A stretch of DNA of 64,000 nucleotides from Cryptomeria japonica (GCF_030272615.1 NC_081409.1:244923502-244987501); one strand, 5' to 3'; positions 26,581-39,529 are shown, numbered from the stretch's first letter. The notes: generated by a model from the letters alone, not told the origin. Numbers and translations: made by a program.

Positions 26581-26593
26581 CCTATATAAAGGG
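26581..26593 (+). promoter_or_regulatory. TATA box of the antisense PMD unit in element B
   Basis: CCTATATAAAGGG, a near-ideal plant TATA box on the plus strand, 75-84 bases before the ATG at 26665. This strand is antisense to element B's gag-pol. Confidence 0.65.
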
Positions 26594-26839
26594 AAAAAGT
26601 GATTTCTTTTGTCTCATTTGTGCTTGTTGACCTTGGAGAAAGTGATTTTTGGAGAGAAGTCAACATGTCGGTTCCTTATGCTTCGCATCGATTCGAGCGC
26701 TTTCGGAGGTATCGGAGGTATCGGAGGCCTGTTGCGTATGGAGCACCAGTAAGTCAACCTTTTTGACCCCTTTTTGATTTTTGATTTTGTTGTTTTTGAT
26801 CATGTTTTCAATTTTGTCATGCGGATTTGGTGGTTTAGC

Positions 26840-27310
26840 GCGTCAGAGGCAAGAAATAGTGCATACGATAGGTTTCGTAGCGCATAGGATTGAATGAATA
26901 GGGTAGCGTCCAAAAAGTGTAGGGTAGCGTATCGACAGGTTAGGGTAGTGTATAAGGTTAGGTTAGTGCACCACGATCACAGGGTAGCACAAAAAGTAAA
27001 ATGGGTAGCGCATAGGAGATAACTAGCACATAGGGTTTCTTGGAAGTCGCATGGGTAGGGCTAGATAGTGCGTAGGTATGACCTAGCATATAGGGATAGA
27101 TTTGCAGTGCAAGAGCAGGATAGAATAGCACATAGGGTAGTTTAGCGCTTAGGGCTAGGTTAGGTGGCGCTTTGGAAGAAAAGGGTAGCGCATAGGTTTT
27201 GTCTAGCGCATAGGGTAGATTAAGTAGCGCTTAGCGAGGACAAGGTAGTGCATGATACACAATTTAGCACGTAGATAAGTTTGTTTAGCACATAGCAAAA
27301 ATTTTTGGTG
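26840..27310 (+). repeat. Degenerate TAGCGCATAGG motif cluster
   Basis: About 20 dispersed copies of a motif near (G)TAGCGCATAGGG (variants TAGCACATAGGG, TAGTGCGTAGG, TAGCGCTTAGG), spaced 15-35 bp apart. They lie inside the predicted intron of the antisense PMD unit. The same motif in reverse complement clusters at 39530-39930 and 41480-41750 in element B's leader. Confidence 0.85.
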
Positions 27311-27499
27311 CAGTGTGATTTGTGAATGAAGAAATTTGATAGGTTGATGCCAACTCTGCCAGGATAGGTGCAAATTGTCGGTTTGTGTGTGAGTTGTCCA
27401 ATATGAGTTTTGATATAACTTGATTTGATTTGCGATTTTTCAAGTTGATATAGATTTGATGTGGATTTGATATGTTGTGGTTTTTGATATGAACTTGAT

Positions 27500-27735
27500 T
27501 TGATATAAATTGTTTCAAGTTGATATATATGTAGAGCTCGAGTTGTTTTACAAGCTGCATTGATTGTGGAACTTGAGTTGTTTTACAAGTTGATGTGGAT
27601 GTGAAACTTGAGTTGTTTTACAAGTTGATATGGATGTGAAATTTGAGTTGTGTTACAAGTTGCTATGAAACTTGAGTTGTGTTACAAGTTGATATGATTG
27701 ATATGATGTGGAACTTGATTTAGATTGTCAAATTT
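27500..27735. repeat. Minisatellite, about 35-40-bp unit
   Basis: About five imperfect tandem copies of AACTTGAGTTGTTTTACAAG followed by TTGATATGGATGTG, with internal deletions. It lies within the same predicted intron. Confidence 0.85.
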
Positions 27736-29989
27736 TCAAGTTTTGATATGAATTTGATTTTAGTATCTATGTTGTGATGAGGAAACTGATATTGGACTTG
27801 TTTCGCTTTTTGACAGGAGTGACTTGGAGTGGTTCAGTCACGTGAGCGATTTTTGAGACCGTGGTCATTGATACCACGATTGACACAGATAGATAGAGAC
27901 ATTATTGAGAGATGTGGCCTGACCTCATTGTTAGATATGCCTTAGTTTATTGTGAACCGGGGTTTATTGACAACATTGGTGGAGAGGTGGCACAGTGATA
28001 CGAACACCTTCCATTTGGCGACAGGCGAGATAACAGTGACGCCTGAGGATTGTTATCGGATTCTACGGATTCTTGTGGTAGGTGCATTGCTACCCTATGA
28101 GAAGACTGAGGAGGGTGGGACGGAGGCACTTCGCCGGATCTTGCAAGATGATACTGTTTGCAGATATGAGATCCCCTAGCAACAGTTCTTGGATTTGGAT
28201 TACGTGCCTCTACCATCAATGCTGGCATGTTTCATAGGTAGTTTCTTATGTCCCAACCGTAGGTCGAAGGGACTAGCAGTGGGGTGGGGATTGGTTCTGG
28301 AGGATATGGTGACGTAGGATCTCCGATTTGCATGGGGGTCGGCTATGCTGGCCCATTTATACAGGGATTTACATCAGGTGGTATACCTAGGTTACGAAAG
28401 TTGATCAGCTGGAGTGACACTACTATAGGTATGGGCATGGGAGCATATTCCCGCAGCTAGGCCACTGACGGATAGAGATAGGTCTGCTAGGTGTGCGTAT
28501 GCATACGGATACAGAGGAATAGTTGTCCAGCATAAGTTGGGAAAACTAGAGCACTGGAGGAGAGTGTTAGATGATATTGATACGGCCATCTGGCGACCAT
28601 ATACAGGTTGCAAGGTATGGGCCGAGGATGGGATGGAGATGCCCTACGTGTATATGAGCAGATATTTGATAGGGCAGATGCCCTTTGTTATTAAGAGGTT
28701 TCTGCATAGTCGGGTGTTGCGGCAATATGGTTGACAACAAGGTATTCCATAGGGAGCCTGCTTTTATGCTCGACAGAGACAGGATATTCTGGATTGGGGA
28801 CCTATGATTGATAGCGCGGCGGCAGTGGAGGAGTTCTTCCATTTAGCCGGCCAGATTTGGGATTATGCCCCTGAGATAGTGGATGCAGGGATGACTGACG
28901 AGTTTGCAGGACTGTTCGCAGTGCGTGCAGTGGCCAGGATATCGGATCCAGTTGAGATGATTCTGACTTTTGATGATGATGAGGAGGTAGATGAGGGGGG
29001 TGGTGATGGAGGAGGTGGCCAAGGTCGGCTATGAGATAGAGGGAGATTGGATCGGGGGAGAAGAGGAGATAGGGGTGGAGATGGTGGTGATAGGGGGATA
29101 TGGGCAGAGAGAGAGCTGTGCAGCGAGCTATGATGGATAGAGGGAGAGGAGGTTTGGCTATCAGAGTTGGGGGTGAGGAGAGGGTTGGGGAGGTGATAGC
29201 GGCAATTGGAGGGTATGATGACTTCAGATGACCTGCCCAGAGGAGGAGGTCAGATGTTTTACCTCCACCCGCACCGAGGACAAGTAGAGGAACAGGGGGT
29301 ACCCCTTCATAGGTACCCCTGCAGGTGTAGATTCTGACACATGCGGAGGATGCGTAGATTAGATTGCTGCAGTTGTCAATGCAACATTTGCAGATACAGT
29401 TGCTGGTGCATCAGTGTCAGATTACTCAGCTGACCATAGAGCGTGATACTGAGATAGAGTGGTGGGGTCGAGCAAAGGAGCTTGTAGCGAGTTTGCAGAG
29501 AGTGGCAGTAGGTGGCCTGATGAGAGACACCTTGAGAGAGCTGGCTCTGAGAGCCAAGGAGGTGGAGATTATTGGTACCATTATGAGGATGCGGTGCTGA
29601 GGGAGCACTGAGTGTAGTTTTACACAATCGAGATCTAGTCGATCCCGAGAGACTGGGTCGAGGACAGAGAGTAGAGGCGTGACAGGGCCTCCTAGATAGG
29701 CTCCACCTGGAGATCCAGGTGCTGGGACATCTGCAACGAGACCATCTCCTTCAGGAGATAGTCATACCTGAGAGATGTTGTCTCCATTGTAGTTTGATCA
29801 TTTTGTTGTATTGGCACATACATGACATATTTTGTATATTGATCATTTTTTGAGAGATATATATGACACCATTTTCTTTGATCCTTATGTGATGTGTTAT
29901 GGATTATGCTTTCTATATGCTTTTGATTATTCTATGATGATGCAATGCTTAGATAGATGCATGTGATGTGATATTTGATGAATATGATG

Positions 29990-30185
29990 TGATGATGCAT
30001 GATGTTGTGAGATGTATCTTGAAAATTAGATGTATGATATGATATGCTGTGAGATGTATCTTGAAAATGAGATGTATGATAATGATATGCGGTGAGATGT
30101 ATTTTGAAAATGAGATGTATGATAATGATATGCTGTGAGATGTATTTTGAAAATGAGATGTATGATAATGATATGTTGTGAGACT
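29990..30185. repeat. Tandem repeat, about 43-bp unit
   Basis: About four and a half copies of a unit containing GTGAGATGTATTTTGAAAAT then GAGATGTATGATAATGATAT, in the noncoding sequence after the antisense PMD frame. Confidence 0.9.
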
Positions 30186-30189
30186 GATG

Positions 30190-30302
30190 TTAGTTTTAAA
30201 ATGATATGCAACTAATTGATTTGATATGCAACTAATTGTGAAATGATATGCAACTAATTGAGTTTTGATATGCAACTAATTGTAAAATGATATGCAACTA
30301 AT
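30190..30302. repeat. Tandem repeat, about 20-22-bp unit
   Basis: Five copies of ATGATATGCAACTAATTG with small spacer changes, adjoining the previous tandem repeat. Confidence 0.9.
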
Positions 30303-31250
30303 TATTTTTCAGCATCCTCATTCTGCATTTGTCATCCCTGTATAGCCACATGTTGTTTGCTTTCTTTGTATGTATCATCATTGAGCATTGATTTGTTTTG
30401 GGATATGTTGAAAATTTATACAAGCATAATGGTATAATTGAACCATAATGACCTGAGAAAAATTTACATGATTTTTGATTTTGCAAGATAGCACAAGCGT
30501 CAAGGTATAATTGAACCAGGACGACCTGAGTGCAGATTGCGTATAAACAAATAAGATTAAACCATTTGTATGTGTGATGTGAAATCATGTCTTCAGTGAT
30601 ATGTTGTGAATCATGTCTCGAGACAAGTGTCAACACAGTACAGATGATCGCCTCACAAACAGAAAACTAAGAAAATATTGGAGTCCCCATGACATTCTCT
30701 AGCTTTGAAGCATTGTGGAGAAAATGTGGAGGATCCAATAATTCAAAAAGTTCAATTGCAAAAATAGTCAAAACTTTATGCAAGATGCAACATTTAATAT
30801 TTCAGAAAATCATCCATCGTATTTTGTGAATCCTGTTAAGAGATCAATGTTTTGCTTTTGCGATTTTGCGAGTGTTGTTTGCTGGATATGATGTTCTAAG
30901 TTTGTGACAAGTTTTGACAGCTTGAATGTGTTGTAAGTTTATACTACCCCTAGTCAAGTGTGCTTCTAAATGTGGATTCTACAATGATTACCAAATCATG
31001 GTGAGATGCGATGAAATGGTATGCGGATAAACCAGGATAGTGACTATGCTAAGTATGTCTTGGATGGATATGGATATAAAAAATGTCGGGCGATGGCCGA
31101 GAGTGCTTTACTATGGATACAATAGCACTTGTTTGCCAGGTTTTCACTAGTTGCTTTTATTGTATCTTTTTATTTACCTTTTTCTTGATTTTTTGATTTT
31201 TTTAATTTTTTTTAATTTTTTTTTTTGACTTTATCTGTGCATTGGATTAC
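30303..31250. other. Element B noncoding between the antisense unit and integrase
   Basis: No coding similarity recognised. It contains a T-rich tract at 31160-31230. The two gene units of element B converge on this stretch, so poly-A signals for both transcripts could lie here. Confidence 0.4.
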
Positions 31251-32560
31251 TCAATTGTAGTATTTCTTCAGATGGATGTTGTTAGTTGGTTCATCAAGCA
31301 CATCTCCTTTTGAAGTTGTTAGCTGATAGGCACCTGATCCATAGGCTGATATGATGACATAGGGACCTAACCAGTTAGGTTCAAATTTCCCTTTCTTTTC
31401 CCAATCTTGCTGATTTCTAGGATTTTCTTTGAGTACTAGGTCTCCAATTTTAAAAATTATGGGAATGACCTTGTGGTTGTAGCTCCTGCACGTGTTGTTG
31501 ATATGCTTTGAGATGAGTGTAGGCACATTGGCATCGTTCATCTAGAAGTTCAAGCTCTTGCAGTCGGTTAACTCGATACTCTTCATCTAGGAATAAGCCT
31601 TTCAAAGAGACTTTGAGAGATGGAATTTCTACCTCCAAGGGTAAAATTGCTTCTGATCCATATACCAATGAATATGGTGTAGCTCATGTAGGTGTGCAGA
31701 TGCTAGTTTTGTAGGCCCAAAGTGCTGGATTGAGTTGTATATGCCAATCTTTGCCTGCATCATTCACTGTTTTCTTTAGGATTTTCAATATTGTTTTGTT
31801 GGATGCTTCTGCCTGACCATTCCCCTGTGGGTAGTAAGGTGTAGAAAAACGATGCTGAATTTTGAATTTTTCACATAGTTCTCATACATCTTGGTTTTTG
31901 AAAGGTCATCCATTATCTGTGATGATGGAACTTGGAATGCCATATTTGTAGATCAGATAATTAAGGATAAAAGAAGCAATTTGTTTCCCAGTCACTGTGG
32001 TCATGGGGACTGCTTCTATCCATTTGGTAAAGTATTTCGTTGCAGTTATAATGAACTTGTGTCCATTTGAAGATGAAGGATGAATTTTGCCAACCAAGTC
32101 TAGTCCCCACTGACAGAAGGGCCAGGATGTTGTGAATGGCTACAGTTCTTGTGCTGTTGCATGTATAAGATTGCCATGGATTTGGCATTTAGGACACTTC
32201 TTTGCAAAGTAATAAGAGTCTTTTTCCATTGTTGGCCAGTAATATCCCATTCTTAGAAGTTTTTTAGCAAGAGTAGTACCACTTGAATGTGTGCCACAGA
32301 TACCTTCATGAAGCTCATGTAAAGAAGAGTCAGATTCATTACGATCAAGACAACGAAGAAGAGTACCATCTAGACCTCGACGATACAAAGTATCAGTAGT
32401 AAGAGTATAACGGGCGTCTTGCCGGATAAAGTTACATTTTTGGTTTTGGGACAGGTCAATGGGTAGGATATTGTTCTTAAGATAGTCGTATATTGGTCCA
32501 TATAATGGAGAGTCAGAACCGGTCAAGGCATAGATAACATGGGATTCAGAATGATCATAG
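31251..32560 (-). pseudogene. Element B integrase
   Basis: Minus strand: HHCC finger (ELHEGICGTHSSGTT...CPKCQIHG, 32325-32170), core with catalytic Asp in WGLDLVGKIHPSSSNGHKF (about 32095), second Asp in SSIITDNG (31908-31930) and the Glu in TPYYPQGNGQAEASNK (about 31810-31850). The C-terminal GKFEPNWLGPYVIISAYGSGAYQL ends with a YYN tail at 31251. In-frame stops near 32137 and 31903 and a frame change near 31480 break it. Confidence 0.88.
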
Positions 32561-32579
32561 GCTGGGGAGAATAGTTGCT

Positions 32580-34539
32580 CTACCAGAAACTCGTAATGAC
32601 TCTATTGCTCTGGAATTTGCAGTAGTGAAGCGATAGTAGCCATGGCATCAGCTGCTTTGTTGTCCAACCTTGGTATTTGCTCGAAGGCGATGTGTACAAA
32701 ATATTGTTTGAAATCATCCACCATTCACTTGTAGGATAGCATCTTGTCATCCTTTGTCTGATAGTCATTGTTGTTTTGATTGATGACTAGTTGTGAATCT
32801 CTGTAGAATTTTAATTCTGTGATCCTCCATTTTACGACCATTTTGATGCCTATGACCAATGCCTCATATTCAGCAATGTTATTGGTGCATGGAAACATAA
32901 GTCTATATGATCTTGGTATAGTGTGTCCTTCAGGAGTGATGAATAGAATGCCAGCACCTGAGCCATGATGCGTGTAGGATCCATCAAAATATAAGGTCCG
33001 TTGTTTGGTGGAGATAGCAAGAACATCTCGGTCTAGAAATTTGATCTCTATAGTTTGTTTTCCTGGTAGTGGTGCTTCTGCCAGTTGATCTGCAATTGCT
33101 TGTCCTTTGATAGATCTTCGCTCTGTGTAGTGGATATCAAATTCATTGAGGATCATGACCCACTTAGCCAATCTGCTTGTAAGAGCTGCTTTGCTGAGTA
33201 AATATTTGAGAGGATCAATTTCTGCAACTAGCTTAATTGTGTGAGCTAGCATGTAGTGTCGAAATTTTTGAGAGGCAAATACCACTATTAGACAAGCTTT
33301 CTCAATGAATGTATAGTTGAGTTCATATCCGTTCAATGTCCTACTGATGTAATAGATAGCTCGCTCCTTACCTTGTTGATCCTCTTGTGCTAACAATGCC
33401 CCCAGTGATATGTCTGTTATTGAAATGTAGAGAATGAGTGGCTTCCCTTCTATTGGTGGTACTAGAACTGGTGGGTTCATTAGATATTGCTTGACTTGAT
33501 AGAAGGATTCTGCACATTTGGCTTCCCATCTGAACAATACATTTTTATGTAGCAAATGATTGAATGGGAGACTTTTATCTGCTAATTGAGCGATGAACCA
33601 CTTGATTGATTGGAGTCATCCTTGTAGAGATCTAAGCTGACTGATGTTCTTTGGTGGTGACATCTCCATAATGGCTTGTACCTTTGCTAGATCCACTTCA
33701 ATACCTTTAGCTGAAACTATGTAGCCTAGTAATTTGTCTGATGTAACCCTGAAGACACACTTCTTGGGGTTGAGCCTGACTTGGAATTTTTCCAATCTAT
33801 CAAAAATCTTTTCTAAGATGCTTAGATGTTTTGCTCTGGTGAAGGATTTAGCTAGTAAATCATCCACATAGTCTTCCATGAAGGTATGCATCATGTCATG
33901 AAAGATTGTCGTCATTGCTCGTTGATAAGTTGCTCCTGCATTCTTTAAGCCAAAAGGCATGACATTCCAATAGTACGTTCCCCACGGATAGGTAAACATT
34001 GTTCTATCTTGATCCTTTAGGGCTATTTTGATTTGATTATAGCTTGAAAAACTGTCCATTGGTGATAGCATTGCATGGCCTGCTGTGAGGTCTACAATTA
34101 TGTCGATACTGGGCAAAGGAAAGTCATCCTTTGGACAGGTTTTGTTGACATCTTTGAAATTAGTGCATATTTTGATATTGCCATCTCGTTTTGATACTGG
34201 TACGATGTTGGAAATCCATTCAACATAGTTGATGGGTCGGATAAATCCGACGTCTAATAGTTTCTTTAGCTTGGCTTTGACCATGAGTGCTACATGTGGA
34301 TTCATCTTTCTCAGTTTTTTCTTTACTAGTTTAGCTTCTGGAGTAATGGATAGGTGATGCATGATCAATTGTGGATCAATCCTGGGCATATCTGCATATG
34401 ACCAAGCAAAGTTTATTTGCTTTTCTTTAAAAAATTTAATAAATCCTAATCTTTCTTCCTCCATCAGAGATTCTGCAAGGTGTATAGTTTTGGCTGCTTC
34501 TGTAGTACCAATGTTAATTGATTGAGTGGGCTTAATCAA
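32580..34539 (-). pseudogene. Element B reverse transcriptase plus two RNase H domains
   Basis: RT (34539-33616): IVPVSKRDGNIKICTNFKDV, CPKDDFPLPSID, MDSFSSYNQIKI, MPFGLKNAGATYQRAM and catalytic YVDDLLAKS (about 33860). First, Ty3-type RNase H (33555-33130): LILYISITDISLGALLAQED, LNYTFIEKACLIVVFA. Second, archaeal-type RNase H (32990-32725): LYFDGSYTHHGSGAGILFIT, NNIAEYEALVIGIKM, FYRDSQLVINQ. This RT-RNH-aRNH order marks the Tat lineage. Stops and frame breaks lie near 33613, 33555 and 32725. Confidence 0.9.
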
Positions 34540-34559
34540 TATGGGTGATCACTTGTGAT

Positions 34560-36300
34560 AGTGCTCAGGAAGAGTGTCAAGTCTCCCATCCTTAGGTGCC
34601 TTAAAAAGGTTTTCACCCTCAGATGCATCCTTTATTTTTACCTTTGTGTGATCTATTATTGCCATTGACTGGTTTTCAGCAGTACATCTTTTATTTTGCT
34701 CATTTTTGCGACTGAGATACTTGGCACTCCCCTGGTTTCAGACATTGTTACTTTGTTCACTGGTAGAGTTTGTTTTTGGGTTAATGGTACATAATTAATG
34801 GATAATGGATTCGTCATTTTGGAAAATTGGTATATCATGAGTTTCAGGTTCGTCCTAGTCTATGAGGTCTGGAAAGACAAGCAGTAAGGAGTCATTAGGT
34901 GGATCAAGTTCGACTGTTGTAAGTGTCGGGATGGAGATATCATCGTGGTTGGCCGAGATATTAAATAAGTTAATGATTTTGTCGAGGTCTTCAATGGTAT
35001 TGTCTTCCGTGTAAACTTGCTCGTAATGTTGCTGCTCGTTTTCCTTGGCGTCATAGATATTTTGTGGACCAAATTCAAGTAGTCTAGGCTCTGTGCCTTG
35101 TTCTTCTTATGAAATGGGTGTATGACTATCATTTGCAGCAATATCATCAGTAACATTGGAACAACTGCCCCATTCATATTCATTTGAATCAGTCTCAGAG
35201 GTATTATCCCAGATTTTGGCAGTGTTGTGGACTGGTATGTTGTAGGGTGAAAACAGGTATTTGATGATTGATACAAGTTTGAGATTTTTCTCTGATTCTG
35301 TGTCAGATCCTGCTTCCACTCTTTGTATTTGTTCGTATACGGTCTCTCTTCTGGGAGGAATGATGTAATCCGGAGGTGTTTCTTCTTTGTTGGATGTTGG
35401 TTCTTGAATATGATGTGCTTCTGCAATATATGCTTCCTTCTTTTGATTGATAGGCTGCTTTTGGCATTGCTTTTATTCTTGATGTTCACGTTCCTTACGT
35501 ATTGTCTTAGCTAACTCAAATAGTGCCTCTTGCCAGGAGTCTTCTTTGTATTTCTTCTTTTCTTTCCACTGAGGTTTTTGGTATTTGCGTGGTGCCCTCT
35601 TTGGTAGTAGAGTGAGTTCAAAGCCCAATCCTTTTTTGTCTTTACTGAATTGTGAAGGAGGATCTAATGGTTATGTGACGCCTTCCTAACATTTACCAAT
35701 AGGTCCTTTTCCATTGTATCCCATTTGATGCATGATTAAGTAGCCTTTTCCATACAAGTGTGTTGGTATAGCTACTTCCATAGTAGCTACTCTATCTGCT
35801 TCCTCATATTTGTATAGCCAACTAAGGATGTCCTTTTCTTTGGATTCATGTGCTAGTGTGCCGAGTTGGATGAATGTGCCATCAAACTTGGTGATGGGCT
35901 AAGTTGCTTGATGTGTTGATGTTGTAGGTAATCCGTGAGATCTAGGTGATGGTGGTAAGTTGGCCAAACACATAGGTTCCAAGGAGTATTCTCCCATGCC
36001 TTGTTCTTTGATTTTCATTTTCTACTTGAAATCCATAGATAATGATTTAGACTTTTCTTGTTGAAGATCTGGTGCTAAGGAATTTTGTTTCTCTCTATTA
36101 TGTGGAACCAAGCTGTCTTGGGCTGCCCCCATAGCATTACAATGCTGAAAAGGGTTATGATCTGCTGATATAGAAATCTCCTACCCATTGTAGGGGAATT
36201 TAACACACTGGTGATAAGTGGAAGATACTGCTTGCATTTCATGTATTCAAGGTCGACCTAATAAGATATTGTATGTGAGGTCTATGTCTAAGACCTAGCA
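34560..36300 (-). pseudogene. Element B spacer between protease and RT
   Basis: Minus strand, decayed coding-like sequence rich in Lys/Ser/Asp (for example frames 35489-34860 and 35319-35107), where Tat elements have a long low-conservation region between protease and RT. No domain recognised. Confidence 0.45.
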
Positions 36301-36810
36301 CATGGTATCCTTTTGTATCGGTCCTACCTAAATTGGCAACACCACTGTTCCTTTAGATGATCTTTCTTCATCATCATATGCCTTTATAGTGATCTTTTTG
36401 CATGGATCAATAGACTCCTCAGAGAAGCCTAATGCACGGATAAGTTTTAAGGTACAAATATTAAGTCCAGCTCCTCCATCTATTAATACTCGTTTAACTC
36501 GGTGTTTATAGACCATGACTTCAATATGGAGTGGAGTATTATGTGGATGGCTCAATGAGATATTATCATGCTCAGAAAAAGTGAGGTTATGAGGCCCTGT
36601 CATATGAGCCACCATGGTTTGGAATTTGTCAGCATCCAGATCTTGAGGTACATTTGTTTCCAATAATGCTTGTTCCAATATGTCTTTGTGTTTTGGCAAA
36701 AGTTTTAGCAACTCAAGTATAGATATTTGAGCAGGAGTTTTGCGCAGTTGATTGACTAGATCATATTGAATTTTGGGTAAGGTGTTTGTTGTTGACATAT
36801 GTCCCTTCAA
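36300..36810 (-). pseudogene. Element B aspartic protease
   Basis: Minus strand frame 36810-36328 with RVKRVLIDGGAGLNICTLKL (about 36440-36500): the active site is D-G-G-A-G-L-N instead of D-(T/S)-G, as often seen in Tat-type plant elements. Downstream comes DPCKKITIKAYDDEERSSKG, the retropepsin core. Confidence 0.8.
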
Positions 36811-37011
36811 GACATATTTTTGAGCTCTGGTTGTTACGTTGACAGATTCATCTTCACGCCTGTCTTTGATTGTGATAACAATGACTTGATTGTCCTTAGT
36901 TGATATGTGATTGATGGTGTTTTTGTATATGTGATTGATACGAACTCCACGTGTATCATTTGAGGTTGAAGCTCCATCCTTGTTGTAGTTTGGAAGATGA
37001 TTTTTGAAAGC

Positions 37012-38660
37012 TCAGTGGTCACCATTTGTCTTGAGACCATCGACCATTAAATCACCTCTATCGATCATGTCCTGAACAATGTTTTTCAACCTCATGCAAT
37101 CATTTGTTTGATGACCTTTGTTGCGATGAAAATCACAAAAGTGTGAGTCATTCCACCAGGGTGGTTTGATTTGTGGTTCAAAGTTGTTGATTGCAAGTAA
37201 AGAGATAATTTTGTTTGCCAGGAGTTCTCTAAATGCTGACTCCAGTGATTTCCCTAGTGGTGTATAAATGTGTTTTGGAAAGTTGTTTGTGTTACCTCGT
37301 GAGTTTGGATTAGGTTCTCTATTGGTGTTATTGTTTTGGGTATTGTTGGTGTTGTTTGTGTTGAGTTGATCTTGATTGGTATTTGGCGCATAAGCGTTAG
37401 TGCCTGGGTTAGCACCTTTGGGATTCTTTGTAACTTGAGGATTACCTGATAATGCGAGCATGGGTTGCTTTGATTTTGGATCATTTGATTCAGTTCCTCC
37501 TTCATTTCCATTGTTTTTGTTTTTGGTCCAGAATCTGGATTTGTCCAAGATGTTGTTGTTTTGGTTGTTGTAATTGGATGAACTTGTTCCTTCTTTGAAA
37601 AATTTCAACGTCCCTTTCTTGACACATGCCTCTTCTACTTGGATGCCATTCTCAATCAACTTGGCAAAAGATGGTATGCATTGGAGTTTGACTCTGTAAC
37701 TCATCTCACTATTCAAGTTGTCGATGAAAATTTCCATCTTTTCCTTTTCAGGTACATCACAAGGATATCTTGAAACCATACGCCGCCAATGTTGAAGGAA
37801 GACCATGAATGTTTCATTGTTTTTTTGTTTGGTATTACAAATGTCTAACATGGTGATAGCATGTTGAATGTTATAGAAATATTGAGTTATGAATTTGTTG
37901 ACTAGTTCATCAAATGATCTGACGAGAGATGTGATTTTGGATAACCATTCCATTATTTGTCCTCCCAAGCTTCTTGGGAATAACCTTATCAAATAGGTAT
38001 CATCATGAGCAAATTCAAGACTCATTGTACAACATTATCGAACATGATCACGGGGATCACTTTTCCCATCATATTTGTCAAATTTGGGAACATCTGAGTT
38101 TGGAGGGAAAGGTACCATGTTCAATCTTCTGTCAAACGGATAAGGACAAATTTTAGTTAATGAATACCGTACTGTTGTCCCTTGTTGCATGTCTTGCATT
38201 TGTCTTTGTAACATTTGCATTTGTTGAGTAAGGGCAATCAAAGGTGCATTATTTTGCCGAGGGAAGAATTCTTCCCTTGCATTAATTCTAGGCTAAAATG
38301 GTGTATGGAATGGTACGTTTTGCTTGGGGATGTTTTGCTCAGGTATATTTTGTTCTGGTAGATTTTATTCAGGAATATCTTGCTCAGGGTCACGTGCCTC
38401 TTCCTCGTTGTCATTCTTGATATTCATAATTTTGAGATCTTGTTCTAAAAATGTCTGTGTCAAAGTCTTTAGGAAGTTTAACCCCTTTGCTTCTGAGCAT
38501 GAGTAAGTATTTTTCCTTGTCATTTTCCATGAGTCTTTCCACAAGTTTTTGAAACAAAGCACTCTCTTGACATTCTTGAAGAAGTTCTTCATAAATTTCG
38601 GTGTCTTCTAGATTCGGATGCTCAAAAGGATTTGATAATCTCTAATTCATGCTGGATTCT
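37012..38660 (-). pseudogene. Element B gag
   Basis: Minus strand: an N-terminal segment EHPNLEDTEIYEELLQECQE (near 38560-38620), the linker DRRLNMVPFPPNSDVPKFDK then YDGKSDPRDHVR at 38140-38035, and the gag core with SLGGQIMEWLSKITS, FITQYFYN, NETFMVFLQHWRRMVSRYPC (38025-37700). An Asn-rich low-complexity stretch (37400-37260) is followed by a knuckle FCDFHRNKGHQTNDCMRLKN (37150-37090), the form seen in Tat elements. Frame breaks near 38030 and in 38250-38600. Confidence 0.85.
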
Positions 38661-39529
38661 AGTTGCAGTTCGCTTTGTTTGTTTCGTTGAGAGTGAGTAA
38701 CAACAAGCATCTAGTAGAATCTTTCTATGACAAAAGGAATGTACTCTTCTTCAATGTTTTGTTTAGGGGTTGGTGTTTCAAATCGGGGTATGTTGTAAGT
38801 GATGCACTCGTTGGGAAAAAATGCTGGATTGATCTTTCCTCCACAATTATTTTGTTGGCTGAATGTTGAATTTTGATAGAATGCTCGACTCCTCAATGAT
38901 TCCTTGTCAAATTCATTTGTGACGAAGGAATGTTCGATGAGATTTGAAGAGTTGACGATTGATGTATAAAAATTTATTTATTTTGGCAAGTTTCGAAGAA
39001 CTTGGTTGCTGTTTCTTCAACTTAGTGTTATGATAAATATTATTTCTTCTCAAAATATGAGGATTAGTCATGCACAAGTGATTAATGGTTTCCTTTGATT
39101 TGTTTTGGATTCAGTTTAGCTTGTTTTGAAAACTCAAGTTTTACTTTATCAAAGTGAAGGTTTAGATGCCCTCTCACGACAAAGTGCGTCAAATGATATG
39201 GAATACGAACTTTCCCGATATGGAAACTCAATTTGACAACTTGGAGTTTTAAACAAGTGTGTTTTGGGATAAAAATCTGTTTGATTTTAAAGGACCTGTT
39301 TGCCACTTGTGATGATGTTTCCTGATTTTGATAGGATAGATATGTTTATCTTGTGACTAGTTTCAGATTTCAGACAACTTTGCTTGATGGAAACTTGCTT
39401 TTAGAAATAGCTTTTGATACTCTATTTTTGGTTTTCTGATTGATGAATTTCAGGCTGATGAAGAGAAGCTTCCGAAATTGCTCTCAAAATTTTCAAAATT
39501 GACCTCTAATTTGCCCCCTATTTTTCTAG

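Larger units (their letters stand above)
26665..29790 (+). pseudogene. Antisense two-exon plant-mobile-domain gene in element B
   Basis: Plus strand, antisense to gag-pol. Exon 1 (26665-26748, 28 codons) encodes an Arg-rich start (FERFRRYRRYRRP) and ends at CCA|GTAAGT. The acceptor TTTTTGACAG (27816) opens exon 2 at 27817 in the matching phase. Exon 2 carries a plant mobile domain (PMD, MAIN/aminotransferase-like family): RGLLTTLVERWHSDTNTFHL, GEITVTPEDCYRIL, LRFAWGSAMLAHLYRDLH, VWAWEHIPAARPL (28427-28465), GCKVWAEDGMEMPYVYMSRY. An acidic Asp/Glu/Gly tail ends near 29033. A shifted frame (29364-29600) adds a Leu/Arg/Glu-rich helical end. About seven in-frame stops, nearly all TAG/TGA at expected Gln/Arg/Trp codons, show decay. 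PMD proteins are known as transposon-linked and silencing-linked factors; a role here is inferred. Extra ORFs, some antisense, are known in Tat elements (for example maize Grande). Confidence 0.75.

Noticed and set aside
29949-30275. Repetitive minus-strand ORF (His/Ile-rich) as a low-complexity protein.
   Set aside because: It is produced by the tandem repeats 29990-30302.
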